Source: Bacteroidetes bacterium HGW-Bacteroidetes-8 (lineage in GTDB: Bacteria > Bacteroidota > Bacteroidia > Bacteroidales > UBA932). Taken from it: a DNA stretch of 64,000 bases. Below, one piece after another: positions 1 to 7,787 of the stretch. Numbering within the stretch: position 1 is the stretch's first letter; each line of letters begins with the position of its first letter. The stretch lies in contig PHCZ01000006.1 in assembly GCA_002840895.1 (NCBI GenBank), positions 238,938 to 302,937 on the forward strand, given 5' to 3'. Position numbers and translations under genes: made by a program. The notes below the pieces were generated by a model. That model searched no databases, had not been told where the DNA came from, and was given only the letters and a program-made list of their open reading frames with translations.

Positions 1-43
1 TTCCGGCTGAGTGTGCCCTATTGTTGCGAAGGGTTTTTATTAT

Positions 44-345
44 ACAGCCCGTGGAGAGAATTGTGTTCCTGCTGTGTGAATTCTTTTTGTAAAAAGGAGA
101 GGTGCAGAGGGGGGTATTTAACAGCCCGCGGGAGAATGGCTTTCCTGCTGTGCGAGTTCTTTTGTAAAAAGGGGGGTGCAGAGGGGGTTATTTAACAGCC
201 CGCGGGAGAATGGCTTTCCTGCTGTGTGAGTTCTTTTGTGAAAAGGAGAGGTGCAGAGGGGGTTATTTAACAGCCCGCGGGAGAATGGCTTTCCTGCTGT
301 GAGGCTCTTTTGAGAGTTTTTACCCGTAAAAACTCGCCCGGTTTG
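44..345. repeat. 75-bp tandem repeat array, four copies
   Basis: Four tandem units begin at 44, 121, 195 and 270 (periods 77, 74, 75); the last is cut short near 320-345. Each unit starts ACAGCCCGCGGGAGAATGG and continues TTTCCTGCTGT, so its first ~31 bases form a hairpin (ACAGC...GCTGT, with GGGA/TTCC inside). The rest of the unit is purine-rich (GGTGCAGAGGGGG). No unique spacers separate the units, so this is a minisatellite rather than CRISPR. Open frames across it are repeat artefacts. The remaining sequence to 519 holds an inverted pair ATCTCAGAG (366-374) / CTCTGAGAT (464-472) and a small hairpin around 415-430; no gene is seen. Confidence 0.85.
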
Positions 346-482
346 TTGTTTTAGTGGTCGGTTTTATCTCAGAGATTTAGAGGCAATAAGTTTAATATCA
401 ATTAATTAATGTTAACACCTTGTATGGTGTAAATAGGTTAAAATCTGGTTTTTGGCACAAGAGCTCTGAGATGAAAACTTAC

Positions 483-490
483 TATCTTTG
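483..490 (+). promoter_or_regulatory. Bacteroidetes -7 box TATCTTTG
   Basis: Perfect TAnnTTTG match 30 nt before the phosphoesterase start. The nearest upstream TTTG (451-454) is further away than usual for a -33 element, so only the -7 box is supported. Confidence 0.4.
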
Positions 491-519
491 TTTGCATTAA
501 TCGTTAAAAAAATTGGGAG

Positions 520-3375
520 ATGATAAAAATTCCACAAAGAATATTTCTAATAGTTGTTTTGCTAATCTGCACTATTTCAGCTATTACGGCTAGTAGTGCT
601 TCCGGCAAACTTGGTAAGGGTGAGCAATCTGAGGTTTCAAATAAAGAGGTTGTTCGTGGCGTTGTGCTGGACGAGAGGGGCAGGGGTGTTGCGGGGGTTG
701 TGGTGTCGGATGGGTTTGGTGTGTGCAAGAGTGATGCGGGTGGGCGGTTTTCGTTTGTGAGGGCGGAGCGGGCGCGGTTTGTGTTTATGAGTACGCCGGA
801 TGGTTATGAGCAGGTGGGGAGTTTCTTTTATCGCGTTGATGGTAAGGGGGGTGTTGGCAGTGTGGATGGTGTTGGGGATGGCATTGGGGATAGTTCCGGG
901 AATGGTTTTGGCGAAAGTGCAAGGTTCAGGAGTGGTGCAGATGAGTTGGTCTTTAGGGTGGTTAAGAGTGTGGCGAGAGATGCTAGGAGTGCGGCGGTGA
1001 GTTCGGAATTTCTGCATCTGGGTGATACTGAGGCGAGGATTCATAAGGATTGGGTGGATGTTCTTAAGGAGTATTTGGTTTATAACAGGCCTGCGTTTGT
1101 GCTTTTTAATGGGGATATCTGCTATGAGAATGGTCTTCGGTTTCACGCGCGGGAGCTCACATCCGGCAATCTTGGGGTGAGGGCTGTGTACACTTTGGGG
1201 AATCACGATTTGGTAGATGGTGCCTACGGCGAGGAGTTGTATGAGGAGTTGTTTGGTCCGGTCTGGTACTCTTTTAACAGTGGCGGAGTGCATTTTGTGA
1301 ATATACCTGTGCTACAGGGAGATAGAAAGCCATCTTATAGTGCAGATGATGTTTATTCGTGGCTGAAAAAGGATCTGGATGCAATACCTGAGGGTATGCC
1401 GGTTGTTTTGTTGGATCACCATTTTGTAGGTTACAGCGACGATTTCCACCTTAAGGGGGAGAGTGCCTCTGTAAATCTGTTGGATTATAATTTCAAAGCA
1501 TATCTGTATGCTCATTATCATATTAATTTGATAGAGAGATCTGCAAGGACGGGTGTTACAACCATTGCAACGATGTCTCCGAACAAGGGGGGAATTGATC
1601 ACACCCCATCTTCATTTAGGTCGATCAGGTTTGACCGCGAAGGGAATCTCGACTCGCAGATCCGCTACGCTTCGCTTAAAGGGCATATTGCAGCTACAAT
1701 CTTCCCGGCCAACAATTTTGAGAGAAGAGTATCTTCCAATACAAGTGCATCAGCAAATAAGGGAGCATCTGCAAACGAGAAAACAACTGCCCACGAGAAA
1801 GTGTCTGCAAATAACAGTTATGAGCTGATAGCCAATATCTATGATACGCGCACCGATGTCGAGGAGGCGACGGTAGAGTATAACGGGGCAGAGTATAATC
1901 TGCATAAAGTAAGTGAGTGGACCTGGCGGGCAACGCTTCCGGGCGGGGAGAGAGCATCCGGGGCAACTGTGTCGGGGGCAAGTGCGACCCGGGCAACTGT
2001 GTCGGGGGCAAGTGCGACCCGGGGAGCAGTGTCCGGAGCAACTGTGTCGGGGGCAAAAGCATCTGCAGTAGTGACGGCGAAATTTAAGAATGGAACAGTT
2101 GTGAAGGGGGTGGCGAGGGTGCCTGCAGATATCGGGGAGTTCACTCCGCGCAGGGAGGATGCGTTTGTGCCTCAAATTAAGTGGGTTGCCTCGTTGGGGA
2201 ACCATACGTTTATGACATCTCCACTGGTTTATGGAGATTTGGTGATATCTGCAACCTATGACGATAATGGTAAGGGTGGGAGTGCGATTCACGCTTTGCG
2301 CAAGGGGGATGGGTCGGTTGCCTGGAGCTTCCCTGTTGCTAATCCAATAAAGAACAATCTGGCTCTTTGGGAGGGGACTCTGCTTGGGTGCGATGTTCTT
2401 GGTAATTTGTATGCGATAGAGGCCTCTACCGGGCGGGTTGTATGGAGCAAGGCTCTGCGGGATAAGGAGTTGCATCCTGTTTACACACAGGGTGTAACTG
2501 TTCACAATGGAGTTGTCTATGCAGGTCACGGCCATTATCTTACAGCCCTTAAGGTCTTAACCGGAGAGGTTGTGTGGAAGAACACGGCTTGGCGGGGTGG
2601 TGTGTGTACCGTGGCCTCCCCTGTGGTGGAGCCGGAGTCCGGAGTTTTGCTTACTGCGGCTTACTGGACAGGGCGGTTTGCACACAACGCAGTTACGGGA
2701 GAGCTTTTGTGGGCAAAAAAGGATGATGATACCAGAATTGCAGATAACTCGCCGGTCTATTTTAAGGGGAGGTTTTTTTATGCGTCGCCCGGGTTTATTA
2801 TGGAGGTAGATCCATTGAGTGGCAATGAGTTGGTAAAGCATAAGATCAACTATACCATTAACAACAACTCTCGCCCGGTAGTGACCGACAAGCTTTTTAT
2901 TTTGGGGACTACAGATAAGGGGGTGGCTGCATTTGATCGGGAGAACGGATACAAAGAGCTCTGGAATTTCAAGACCAACCCTGGGATCATCTATACGGCG
3001 CCATATACCAAAGATTTTCAGATGACTGTAGAGAGCGGAGCGTTTCTGGACAGAGTTGCCATTAGCGGTGAGAGTCTCAGGAATGGCGGGGATATCTCTA
3101 AGAGCGGTTCGGTTGTGGAAGGTGTTGCCAGTTCCGGCGGGGATGGTGGGGTTGGCGGGGAACGTGGGGTTGCACCCGGGAGTGGGGTTGAGTATGAAGA
3201 GGTGCTCTACTTTGGGGCAAATGACGGGTATCTTTATAGTGTGAATGCACGCAGTGGGGTTTTCCGTTGGCGGATAAATCTCGGGGCTCCTGTTTTGGGA
3301 AACATCGTGGTTAGTGTCGGGGTTTTGTACGCCAGTGATTTTGCCGGGAATGTTTGGGCGGTCTCTTTAAAATAA
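520..3375 (+). CDS. secreted calcineurin-like metallophosphoesterase fused to a PQQ-type beta-propeller
   Basis: The 951-aa product has a signal peptide (about 1-25) and an Ig-like N-terminal metallophosphatase module (RGVVLDERGRGVAGVVV, about 45-80). A calcineurin-like core follows, with H166/D169 (HLGD), N197-G-D199, G227-N-H-D230, H300-H301 and H332/H334 (AHYH). A C-terminal phosphoesterase module comes next, then from about residue 550 PQQ/PQQ-like propeller repeats (GRVVWSK, GEVVWKN, GELLWAK, GVFRWR). The metal-binding motifs are recognisable, with AHYH in place of the usual GHxH. Residues about 480-515, between phosphatase and propeller, are a low-complexity tandem repeat. ATG 520 has GGGAG upstream. 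The role is probably periplasmic or surface phosphoester hydrolysis; the substrate is unknown. No operon partner is evident. Confidence 0.8.
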   Translation: MIKIPQRIFLIVVLLICTISAITASSASGKLGKGEQSEVSNKEVVRGVVLDERGRGVAGVVVSDGFGVCKSDAGGRFSFVRAERARFVFMSTPDGYEQVGSFFYRVDGKGGVGSVDGVGDGIGDSSGNGFGESARFRSGADELVFRVVKSVARDARSAAVSSEFLHLGDTEARIHKDWVDVLKEYLVYNRPAFVLFNGDICYENGLRFHARELTSGNLGVRAVYTLGNHDLVDGAYGEELYEELFGPVWYSFNSGGVHFVNIPVLQGDRKPSYSADDVYSWLKKDLDAIPEGMPVVLLDHHFVGYSDDFHLKGESASVNLLDYNFKAYLYAHYHINLIERSARTGVTTIATMSPNKGGIDHTPSSFRSIRFDREGNLDSQIRYASLKGHIAATIFPANNFERRVSSNTSASANKGASANEKTTAHEKVSANNSYELIANIYDTRTDVEEATVEYNGAEYNLHKVSEWTWRATLPGGERASGATVSGASATRATVSGASATRGAVSGATVSGAKASAVVTAKFKNGTVVKGVARVPADIGEFTPRREDAFVPQIKWVASLGNHTFMTSPLVYGDLVISATYDDNGKGGSAIHALRKGDGSVAWSFPVANPIKNNLALWEGTLLGCDVLGNLYAIEASTGRVVWSKALRDKELHPVYTQGVTVHNGVVYAGHGHYLTALKVLTGEVVWKNTAWRGGVCTVASPVVEPESGVLLTAAYWTGRFAHNAVTGELLWAKKDDDTRIADNSPVYFKGRFFYASPGFIMEVDPLSGNELVKHKINYTINNNSRPVVTDKLFILGTTDKGVAAFDRENGYKELWNFKTNPGIIYTAPYTKDFQMTVESGAFLDRVAISGESLRNGGDISKSGSVVEGVASSGGDGGVGGERGVAPGSGVEYEEVLYFGANDGYLYSVNARSGVFRWRINLGAPVLGNIVVSVGVLYASDFAGNVWAVSLK
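1957..2061 (+). repeat. in-frame 30-bp tandem repeat in the phosphoesterase gene
   Basis: The unit encoding ATVSGASATR occurs twice identically, followed by diverged copies (GAVSG, ATVSG). It preserves frame and lies in the linker between the phosphatase and propeller domains. Confidence 0.8.
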
Positions 3376-3442
3376 TATAACTATGATTATAATAATTGTT
3401 ATATTAACGTAGAATTATAATCGTAACGATAATAACAAGCTA

Positions 3443-3476
3443 TGAAAATTCGGGGTGTGACCCTAATTTTCAATTT
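3443..3476 (+). terminator. hairpin downstream of the phosphoesterase gene
   Basis: GAAAATT-c-GGG (3444-3454) pairs with CCC-t-AATTTTC (3461-3471) around a short loop and is followed by AATTTT. It lies 70 nt after the phosphoesterase stop and just before prmC, so it may terminate the upstream transcript or structure the prmC leader. A second AT-rich inverted repeat lies at about 3381-3424. Confidence 0.45.
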
Positions 3477-3485
3477 TAGGTGGAT

Positions 3486-4658
3486 ATGGTTTATAAAGAG
3501 TATATTGAGAGGGTTGTGGAGATGGGGAGTCTTCTTTATGGGAAGGAGGAGGGGCGGGCGATAGCCGCAAGGCTATTGCAGCACTTTTGCGGGATAAGTT
3601 CATATGAGCATTTGGTGGAGCCCTATGGTGCAATTGCGCCCGAACATATTGGTGAACTCGAAAGTGCTGCGCAGCAGATTGCTGCCGCCCGCCCACTCCA
3701 GTACATTCTTGGTTACCAAGAGTTTCTTGGACTAAAAATCTCCGTCGAGGAGGGCGTCCTAATACCCCGCCCCGAAACCGAAGAGCTGGTCACCCAGGTC
3801 CTAAACCACATAGCCGCCCAACACCCCCAGCCGGCCGGTCTTAATTCCCACCCGGCAGCACTTGACCCCCCGACAGCTGGTCTTGATTCCCGCCCAGCCG
3901 GGCACTCTCGCCCCGTGGCCGGTCTTAATTCCCATTCAACTGGGCACTCTGGTCCCGCGGCCGGTCTTGATTCCCATTCAACTGGGAACTCTCGCCCCGT
4001 GGCCGGTCTTAATTCCCATTCACCTGGGCACTCTGGCCCCGTGGCCGGTCTTGATTTCCACCCGACAGCACTTGACTCCCAGACAGCCGGTCTTAATTCC
4101 CAGTCGACAACCCTCAGAATTCTTGACGCGGCCTGCGGGTCCGGATGCATTGCCGCTGCCCTGAAATACAATCTGCCTCAGGCACAAATCTTTGCCTGCG
4201 ACCTATCCCCCAAAGCTCTTGAAGTTACGGCACGCAACCTCTCTTCTTTGCACGACTCTTCATCTGCCCCCGATAGCTCATCTGCCCCAAATGTTTTTCA
4301 ATACGATTTGCTAAAATCTCCTGAGGGGTTTCCGCTAAATGAGCTGGATATAATTGTAAGCAATCCGCCCTATGTAATGGAGAGCGAGGCTTCAAAGATG
4401 AGAGCCAATGTGCTTGATTATGAACCGGCTATGGCGCTGTTTGTGCCGGATAATGATCCCCTTATCTTTTATCGTGCACTTGAGCGACTGGCATCTGCAA
4501 CACTAAAACCCAAAGGGGCAATCTTTATGGAGGTAAATGAGAGTCTTGCAGTTGAAACGGCCGCGATTTTCGAAGAGGCTGGTTACTCAGCGGTCGAGAT
4601 TAAACGCGATATTTTTGGTAAAGCCAGGATGGTAACTGGCAGACTTTTGTGTAATTAG
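3486..4658 (+). CDS. prmC: peptide chain release factor N5-glutamine methyltransferase with a repeat insertion
   Basis: HemK/PrmC methylates the GGQ glutamine of class I release factors in the cytoplasm. The helical N-terminal substrate domain (about 1-115, with RPLQYILGYQEF and LIPRPETEELV) and the SAM-binding fold (D214-A-A-C-G-S-G220; catalytic N293-P-P-Y296) are intact. Residues about 117-208 are an extra segment of seven 14-aa repeats (AGLNSHSTGHSGPV type), which makes the protein about 390 aa where about 280 is usual. The insertion falls exactly between the two domains, so activity is plausibly kept. ATG 3486 is chosen because AGGTGG lies just upstream; an in-frame GTG at 3480 is the alternative. 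The last codons and the stop lie inside a stem-loop repeat element. Confidence 0.9.
   Translation: MVYKEYIERVVEMGSLLYGKEEGRAIAARLLQHFCGISSYEHLVEPYGAIAPEHIGELESAAQQIAAARPLQYILGYQEFLGLKISVEEGVLIPRPETEELVTQVLNHIAAQHPQPAGLNSHPAALDPPTAGLDSRPAGHSRPVAGLNSHSTGHSGPAAGLDSHSTGNSRPVAGLNSHSPGHSGPVAGLDFHPTALDSQTAGLNSQSTTLRILDAACGSGCIAAALKYNLPQAQIFACDLSPKALEVTARNLSSLHDSSSAPDSSSAPNVFQYDLLKSPEGFPLNELDIIVSNPPYVMESEASKMRANVLDYEPAMALFVPDNDPLIFYRALERLASATLKPKGAIFMEVNESLAVETAAIFEEAGYSAVEIKRDIFGKARMVTGRLLCN
3834..4109 (+). repeat. 42-bp in-frame tandem repeats inside prmC
   Basis: Units start at 3834, 3876, 3918, 3960, 4002, 4044 and 4086 (partial), each coding for AGL(N/D)S plus nine residues. N and D alternate, giving an 84-bp higher-order repeat. 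The period is a multiple of three and frame is preserved. Confidence 0.9.
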
Positions 4659-4757
4659 CTGTTTATCTGCAATATAAAAAAGCCACTTATTTAAATTCCT
4701 TAAAATGAATTTTTTAAATGCCTTGTAATTAAAAAGTTTCACAAAACTCTGCCAGTT
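4634..4757 (-). repeat. stem-loop 3'-end element, copy A (reverse orientation)
   Basis: The ends are inverted repeats: AACTGGCAGACTTTTGTG (4634-4651) and CACAAAACTCTGCCAGTT (4740-4757). In reverse complement the interior aligns with copy B (TTTTGTGAAAC, AATTA, CATTT, TTTTTTATATTGCAGATA). The left terminus overlaps the prmC 3' end and contains its stop codon (4656-4658). Confidence 0.75.
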
Positions 4758-4770
4758 CAAATTTTTTTTA

Positions 4771-4778
4771 TACATTTG
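4771..4778 (+). promoter_or_regulatory. -7 box TACATTTG of the trp leader
   Basis: Perfect TAnnTTTG match 16 nt upstream of the leader-peptide ATG (4794). It is positioned to start a transcript that carries the complete attenuator. A -33 box is not clear. Confidence 0.55.
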
Positions 4779-4793
4779 CCCCAAGAAAAAACG

Positions 4794-4877
4794 ATGATAA
4801 AAAACCTTAACATACAACTATGGTGGTGGCACAGTTCGGTAAGATCTGTGAGCACGGCTATGTATGGAAGGGAGTAG
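4794..4877 (+). CDS. trp leader peptide with three consecutive Trp codons
   Basis: A 27-codon open frame, MIKNLNIQLWWWHSSVRS... ending at TAG 4875-4877, has TGG TGG TGG at 4821-4829. Three tandem Trp codons in a short frame, followed by alternative RNA hairpins and a Rho-independent terminator ahead of a tryptophan synthase-like gene, is the signature of ribosome-mediated attenuation. No Shine-Dalgarno site is visible, as is common in this phylum. A second overlapping 23-codon frame (ATG 4820) has only one Trp codon and is less likely to be the sensor. Confidence 0.8.
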   Translation: MIKNLNIQLWWWHSSVRSVSTAMYGRE

Positions 4878-4946
4878 GTAAAGTGAATTAATTTAATTTA
4901 ACTGATATACGAAGGTCCGGCGCTCACGCTCCGGGCCTTTTTTTTT
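4848..4946 (+). promoter_or_regulatory. trp attenuator: antiterminator/terminator switch
   Basis: GTGAGC (4848-4853) is complementary to GCTCAC (4922-4927), which lies in the apex of the downstream terminator; this is a candidate antiterminator pairing. A ribosome stalled on the Trp codons (4821-4829) would leave 4848-4853 free, while one reaching the stop at 4875 would cover it and let the terminator form. The pairing is inferred by eye. The geometry matches classical trp attenuation. A Bacteroidetes trp-associated RNA motif (Bacteroid-trp) has been described and may be the same class. Confidence 0.65.
4914..4946 (+). terminator. Rho-independent terminator of the trp attenuator
   Basis: GGTCCGGCGC (4914-4923) pairs with GCTCCGGGCC (4928-4937) around loop TCAC with one mismatch and one G-U pair. 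Nine T residues (4938-4946) follow. It lies 53 nt before the TrpB-like start and would cut off transcription when Trp-tRNA is plentiful. Confidence 0.9.
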
Positions 4947-4999
4947 ATCTGCACCCGAACTCACTAAAAAACTTTAAATAATTTCTAAAAAATCAAAAG

Positions 5000-6286
5000 A
5001 TGAAAACAACCAAAAAATTCCAGCTCGCAGAGAGCGAAATCCCGAGGCAGTGGTATAATATTAAGGCAGATATGCCAAACCAGCCTCGTCCGTTATTGAA
5101 TCCGCAAACCAGAGAAGCGCTTAAGCCCGAAGAGATGGAGGGGCTTTTTGCGAAGGAGCTGGTTGCGCAGGAGTTCTCTGCCGAGCGATGGATTGATATT
5201 CCTGAGGAGGTTGTGGAGCTTTACAAAATCTACCGCCCGACCCCGCTTGTGAGGGCTTACAAGTTGGAGAAGGAGCTCGATACACCGGCGAAGATCTACT
5301 TTAAGAATGAGAGTGTCAGCCCGGTGGGGTCTCACAAACTGAACACTGCAATTGCTCAGGCCTATTACAATAGCAAGCAGGGGATTATGAGGCTGACTAC
5401 CGAAACGGGGGCCGGCCAGTGGGGATCTGCAATGAGTGTCGCCTGCGGATATTTTGGGATTGAGCTTGTTGTTTTTATGGTAAAGCAGAGTTACGAGCAG
5501 AAGCCATACAGGAAGATTGTGATCAACACATACGGGGGGAAAGTTCACGCCTCACCATCCGCTTTGACAAATTACGGTAGGAGTGTTTTGGAGAGCGACC
5601 CGCTGTGCAGGGGAAGTCTTGGGATGGCTATCTCTGAGGCGGTTGAGATGGCTGTGACCACTCCCGACACACGTTACTCTCTGGGCAGCGTCCTCAACCA
5701 CGTACTTTTGCATCAGACAATTATAGGTCTTGAGGCTGAGAAGCAGATGGAGATGGCCGGCGACTACCCGACCAAGGTGATTGCCTGTTTCGGTGGGGGG
5801 TCAAACTTCTCCGGAATCTCCTTCCCGTTCCTCAGGCACAAGTTTACAGAGGGGCGTGCTGTTGAGCTGATTGCTGCCGAGCCTGCCGCCTGCCCAAAAC
5901 TTACTAAGGGTGTTCTTGAATACGACTTTGGCGACACTGCCGGAATGACCCCGCTTATTCCTATGTACACACTCGGCCACGACTTCCAGCCCGAACAGAT
6001 TCACGCGGCCGGCCTCCGCTACCACGGTGGTGGCCAGATCGTGAGCCAGTTAAAGGCAGATGGTTTTGTTAACTCTTGTGCAATTGAGCAGCAGGAGACA
6101 TTTGCCGCCGGCCGGCTGTTCGCTAAAACTGAGGGGATAATCCCTGCCCCGGAATCCTGCCACGCCATTGCCGCAACCATCCGTGAAGCCATTAAAGCCA
6201 AAGAGGCCGGCCGCAGCGAAGTGCTGCTCTTCAACCTCTCCGGCCACGGCCTGCTGGACATGGCGGCCTATGAGAATGGTCTTTGA
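5000..6286 (+). CDS. trpB: TrpB-like PLP enzyme (tryptophan synthase beta, TrpB2 type)
   Basis: The 428-aa PLP fold type II enzyme matches the TrpB2 (TrpB-related) subfamily in length and motifs. PLP lysine K113 lies in GSHKLN, the phosphate-binding loop is G265-G-G-S-N269, and the C-terminal LFNLSGHGLLDM carries the serine near the pyridine nitrogen. The expected reaction is L-serine plus indole to L-tryptophan. TrpB2 proteins usually lack the TrpA-docking features of TrpB1, and no trpA lies next to it. Control by an upstream Trp-codon attenuator strongly supports a real role in tryptophan supply. The gene stands alone, followed by stem-loop element copy B. Confidence 0.9.
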   Translation: MKTTKKFQLAESEIPRQWYNIKADMPNQPRPLLNPQTREALKPEEMEGLFAKELVAQEFSAERWIDIPEEVVELYKIYRPTPLVRAYKLEKELDTPAKIYFKNESVSPVGSHKLNTAIAQAYYNSKQGIMRLTTETGAGQWGSAMSVACGYFGIELVVFMVKQSYEQKPYRKIVINTYGGKVHASPSALTNYGRSVLESDPLCRGSLGMAISEAVEMAVTTPDTRYSLGSVLNHVLLHQTIIGLEAEKQMEMAGDYPTKVIACFGGGSNFSGISFPFLRHKFTEGRAVELIAAEPAACPKLTKGVLEYDFGDTAGMTPLIPMYTLGHDFQPEQIHAAGLRYHGGGQIVSQLKADGFVNSCAIEQQETFAAGRLFAKTEGIIPAPESCHAIAATIREAIKAKEAGRSEVLLFNLSGHGLLDMAAYENGL

Positions 6287-6308
6287 TGAAAATTTAAACT
6301 GACAGAAA

Positions 6309-6444
6309 AATTTGTCCTAACAGTATTTTGTGAAACACTCTAATTATGAGGTATTTGAAAAACCCATTTTGGTAAAATCTCCAAAATGGGTTTTTTATAT
6401 TGCAGATATACAAATATCTACACAAGATACTGTCAGTACAAATT
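6309..6444 (+). repeat. stem-loop 3'-end element, copy B
   Basis: The core inverted termini are CTAACAGTATTTTGTG (6317-6332) and CACAAGATACTGTCAG (6421-6436). Complementarity extends outwards to about 24 bp (6309-6332 / 6421-6444). Inside, AAAACCCATTTTGG pairs with CCAAAATGGGTTTT (about 6360-6396). It separates the convergent trpB and beta-propeller lipoprotein genes. Two bases of the latter's stop codon (6443-6445, minus strand) lie in the right terminus. The nested palindromes would serve as a bidirectional terminator. Confidence 0.8.
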
Positions 6445-7696
6445 ATCTCTTCAATTTCACCAGAATCATTACCGGATTATCAGTTTCTTTAATACGGCCG
6501 GCCATCTCCCGAAGTTTGTCCGAAACTTTGTGGGTTTCGGAATAGGTGATGAGTTTAAGGGCCTCAATGGAGGCGACTAAATGGTTGCCGTTACTTACAT
6601 AATGTGGCCAAACGGCCGGCCCGCCATCAAAATCATCGGGAAATCCAATCTGATTTTTCTCCGGCTGATCTACCAGCATAAATTCTCCGGTTATCTTATC
6701 GAAAAGTGAGCATGAAATATTATGAGTGACAATGTCATCGTCCGATTTTGCACCGTGTTTCAACATTATTCTGGGTTTATGAGCACCGGCACCCAACTTG
6801 AATTGATCAAATATATATCTGGAAGACTCTAACGGGAACAAATATCTGAAGACATTTGAACTGATATCGGCACGAGCTAATACCTCACCCGGAATATCTC
6901 TTGGATGGTATTTGCCAAAATTTATACGAAAAAGTGTGTCGACGTTAAGATCCTTATCTACTCGCAAAATATTTTCATCCAGTCCATTGTAAATCAAAAT
7001 TCCATCATTTGAACGAACAGCAATCACCTCGTAAAATGTAAATCTGTACATCATTGGCAACGATTTGACAAACTCCCTCTCTTTGATAGGATATTTAATC
7101 TTTAAGGTAGTGTTTGATGCGAAATCCATTATAATAGCAGAGTACTCATTATCTACTCCTCTCTTGAGATTTGTAGTAAAGAGATATTTGTTATCACCTA
7201 ATGGAAGACATTTTTTTAATGAAATGCCGGGGTCATAATTTTTATCTGCCAGAATTTTAACGAAATTCCCCGATTTGTCATAGAGAATAAACTTTTCAAT
7301 AGACCTTACAATAATATTCTCTTCCGGATCGATGCAGAACTCTGCAAGATAGTCATACTCCTGCGGGCCTCTTCCCAACCTGTTGAATTTGAGTATGAGT
7401 TTCCCGTTGTTGTCAAATACAAAAATTGACTGATCGTATTTGATATAGAATTTATTGTTCTCAAATACTACAGAGTTGTAAGATAATTTAGCTACAAGAG
7501 AGTTCTTGGTTGTTTCGAGCGGGATGTACTCGATAGATTCTGCAATTTCGGAGAGTTGGACCACTTTACCTTTGCCAATGGCTCCTGCGACATCTATTGT
7601 TTTGATGTCACTCTCTACATCTGCACCGGCACCTCCATTTTTACAGGATGCTGCGAGTAGTGTAGAGATAATAATTACACTTAAAAATCTGTTCAT
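6443..7696 (-). CDS. 6-bladed beta-propeller lipoprotein (BF3164-like)
   Basis: The 417-aa product starts MNRFLSVIIISTLLAASC, a lipoprotein signal with the lipidated Cys at residue 18. The body carries propeller-type strands (FVFDNNGKLILKFNRLGRGPQEYDY, FILYDKSGNFVKIL) typical of the Bacteroidetes 6-bladed beta-propeller lipoproteins. LGRGPQEY is a recurring motif of that family. The protein is probably anchored in the outer membrane or periplasm; the ligand is unknown. It is a single gene, convergent with trpB. Confidence 0.75.
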   Translation of the reverse strand: MNRFLSVIIISTLLAASCKNGGAGADVESDIKTIDVAGAIGKGKVVQLSEIAESIEYIPLETTKNSLVAKLSYNSVVFENNKFYIKYDQSIFVFDNNGKLILKFNRLGRGPQEYDYLAEFCIDPEENIIVRSIEKFILYDKSGNFVKILADKNYDPGISLKKCLPLGDNKYLFTTNLKRGVDNEYSAIIMDFASNTTLKIKYPIKEREFVKSLPMMYRFTFYEVIAVRSNDGILIYNGLDENILRVDKDLNVDTLFRINFGKYHPRDIPGEVLARADISSNVFRYLFPLESSRYIFDQFKLGAGAHKPRIMLKHGAKSDDDIVTHNISCSLFDKITGEFMLVDQPEKNQIGFPDDFDGGPAVWPHYVSNGNHLVASIEALKLITYSETHKVSDKLREMAGRIKETDNPVMILVKLKR

Positions 7697-7760
7697 AAAA
7701 GAGTTAATTTTGAATAATGTATAAATTTATCTAAAATACAATCAGTTTGTATCTTTTTTC

Positions 7761-7768
7761 TACATTTG
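7761..7768 (+). promoter_or_regulatory. -7 box TACATTTG before the EamA transporter
   Basis: Perfect TAnnTTTG match 19 nt upstream of the ATG at 7788. No well-spaced -33 TTTG is seen. Confidence 0.4.
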
Positions 7769-7787
7769 CGGCTCAAAACCTCTGTAA

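Noticed and set aside
13-345. Open frames across the 75-bp array and the idea that it is a CRISPR array
   Set aside because: The whole unit repeats with no unique spacers, and the frame breaks at the 74-bp unit. It is a minisatellite.
637-1293. 218-codon antisense frame opposite the phosphoesterase gene
   Set aside because: No family features and biased composition; it lies wholly opposite conserved phosphoesterase motifs.
1750-2535. 261-codon antisense frame opposite the phosphoesterase/PQQ gene
   Set aside because: Low-complexity repeats and no recognisable domain; the plus-strand gene explains the region.
4820-4891. Second short frame in the trp leader (23 codons, one Trp)
   Set aside because: The overlapping frame from 4794 with three Trp codons explains the attenuator better. 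This frame has a single Trp and no supporting signal.
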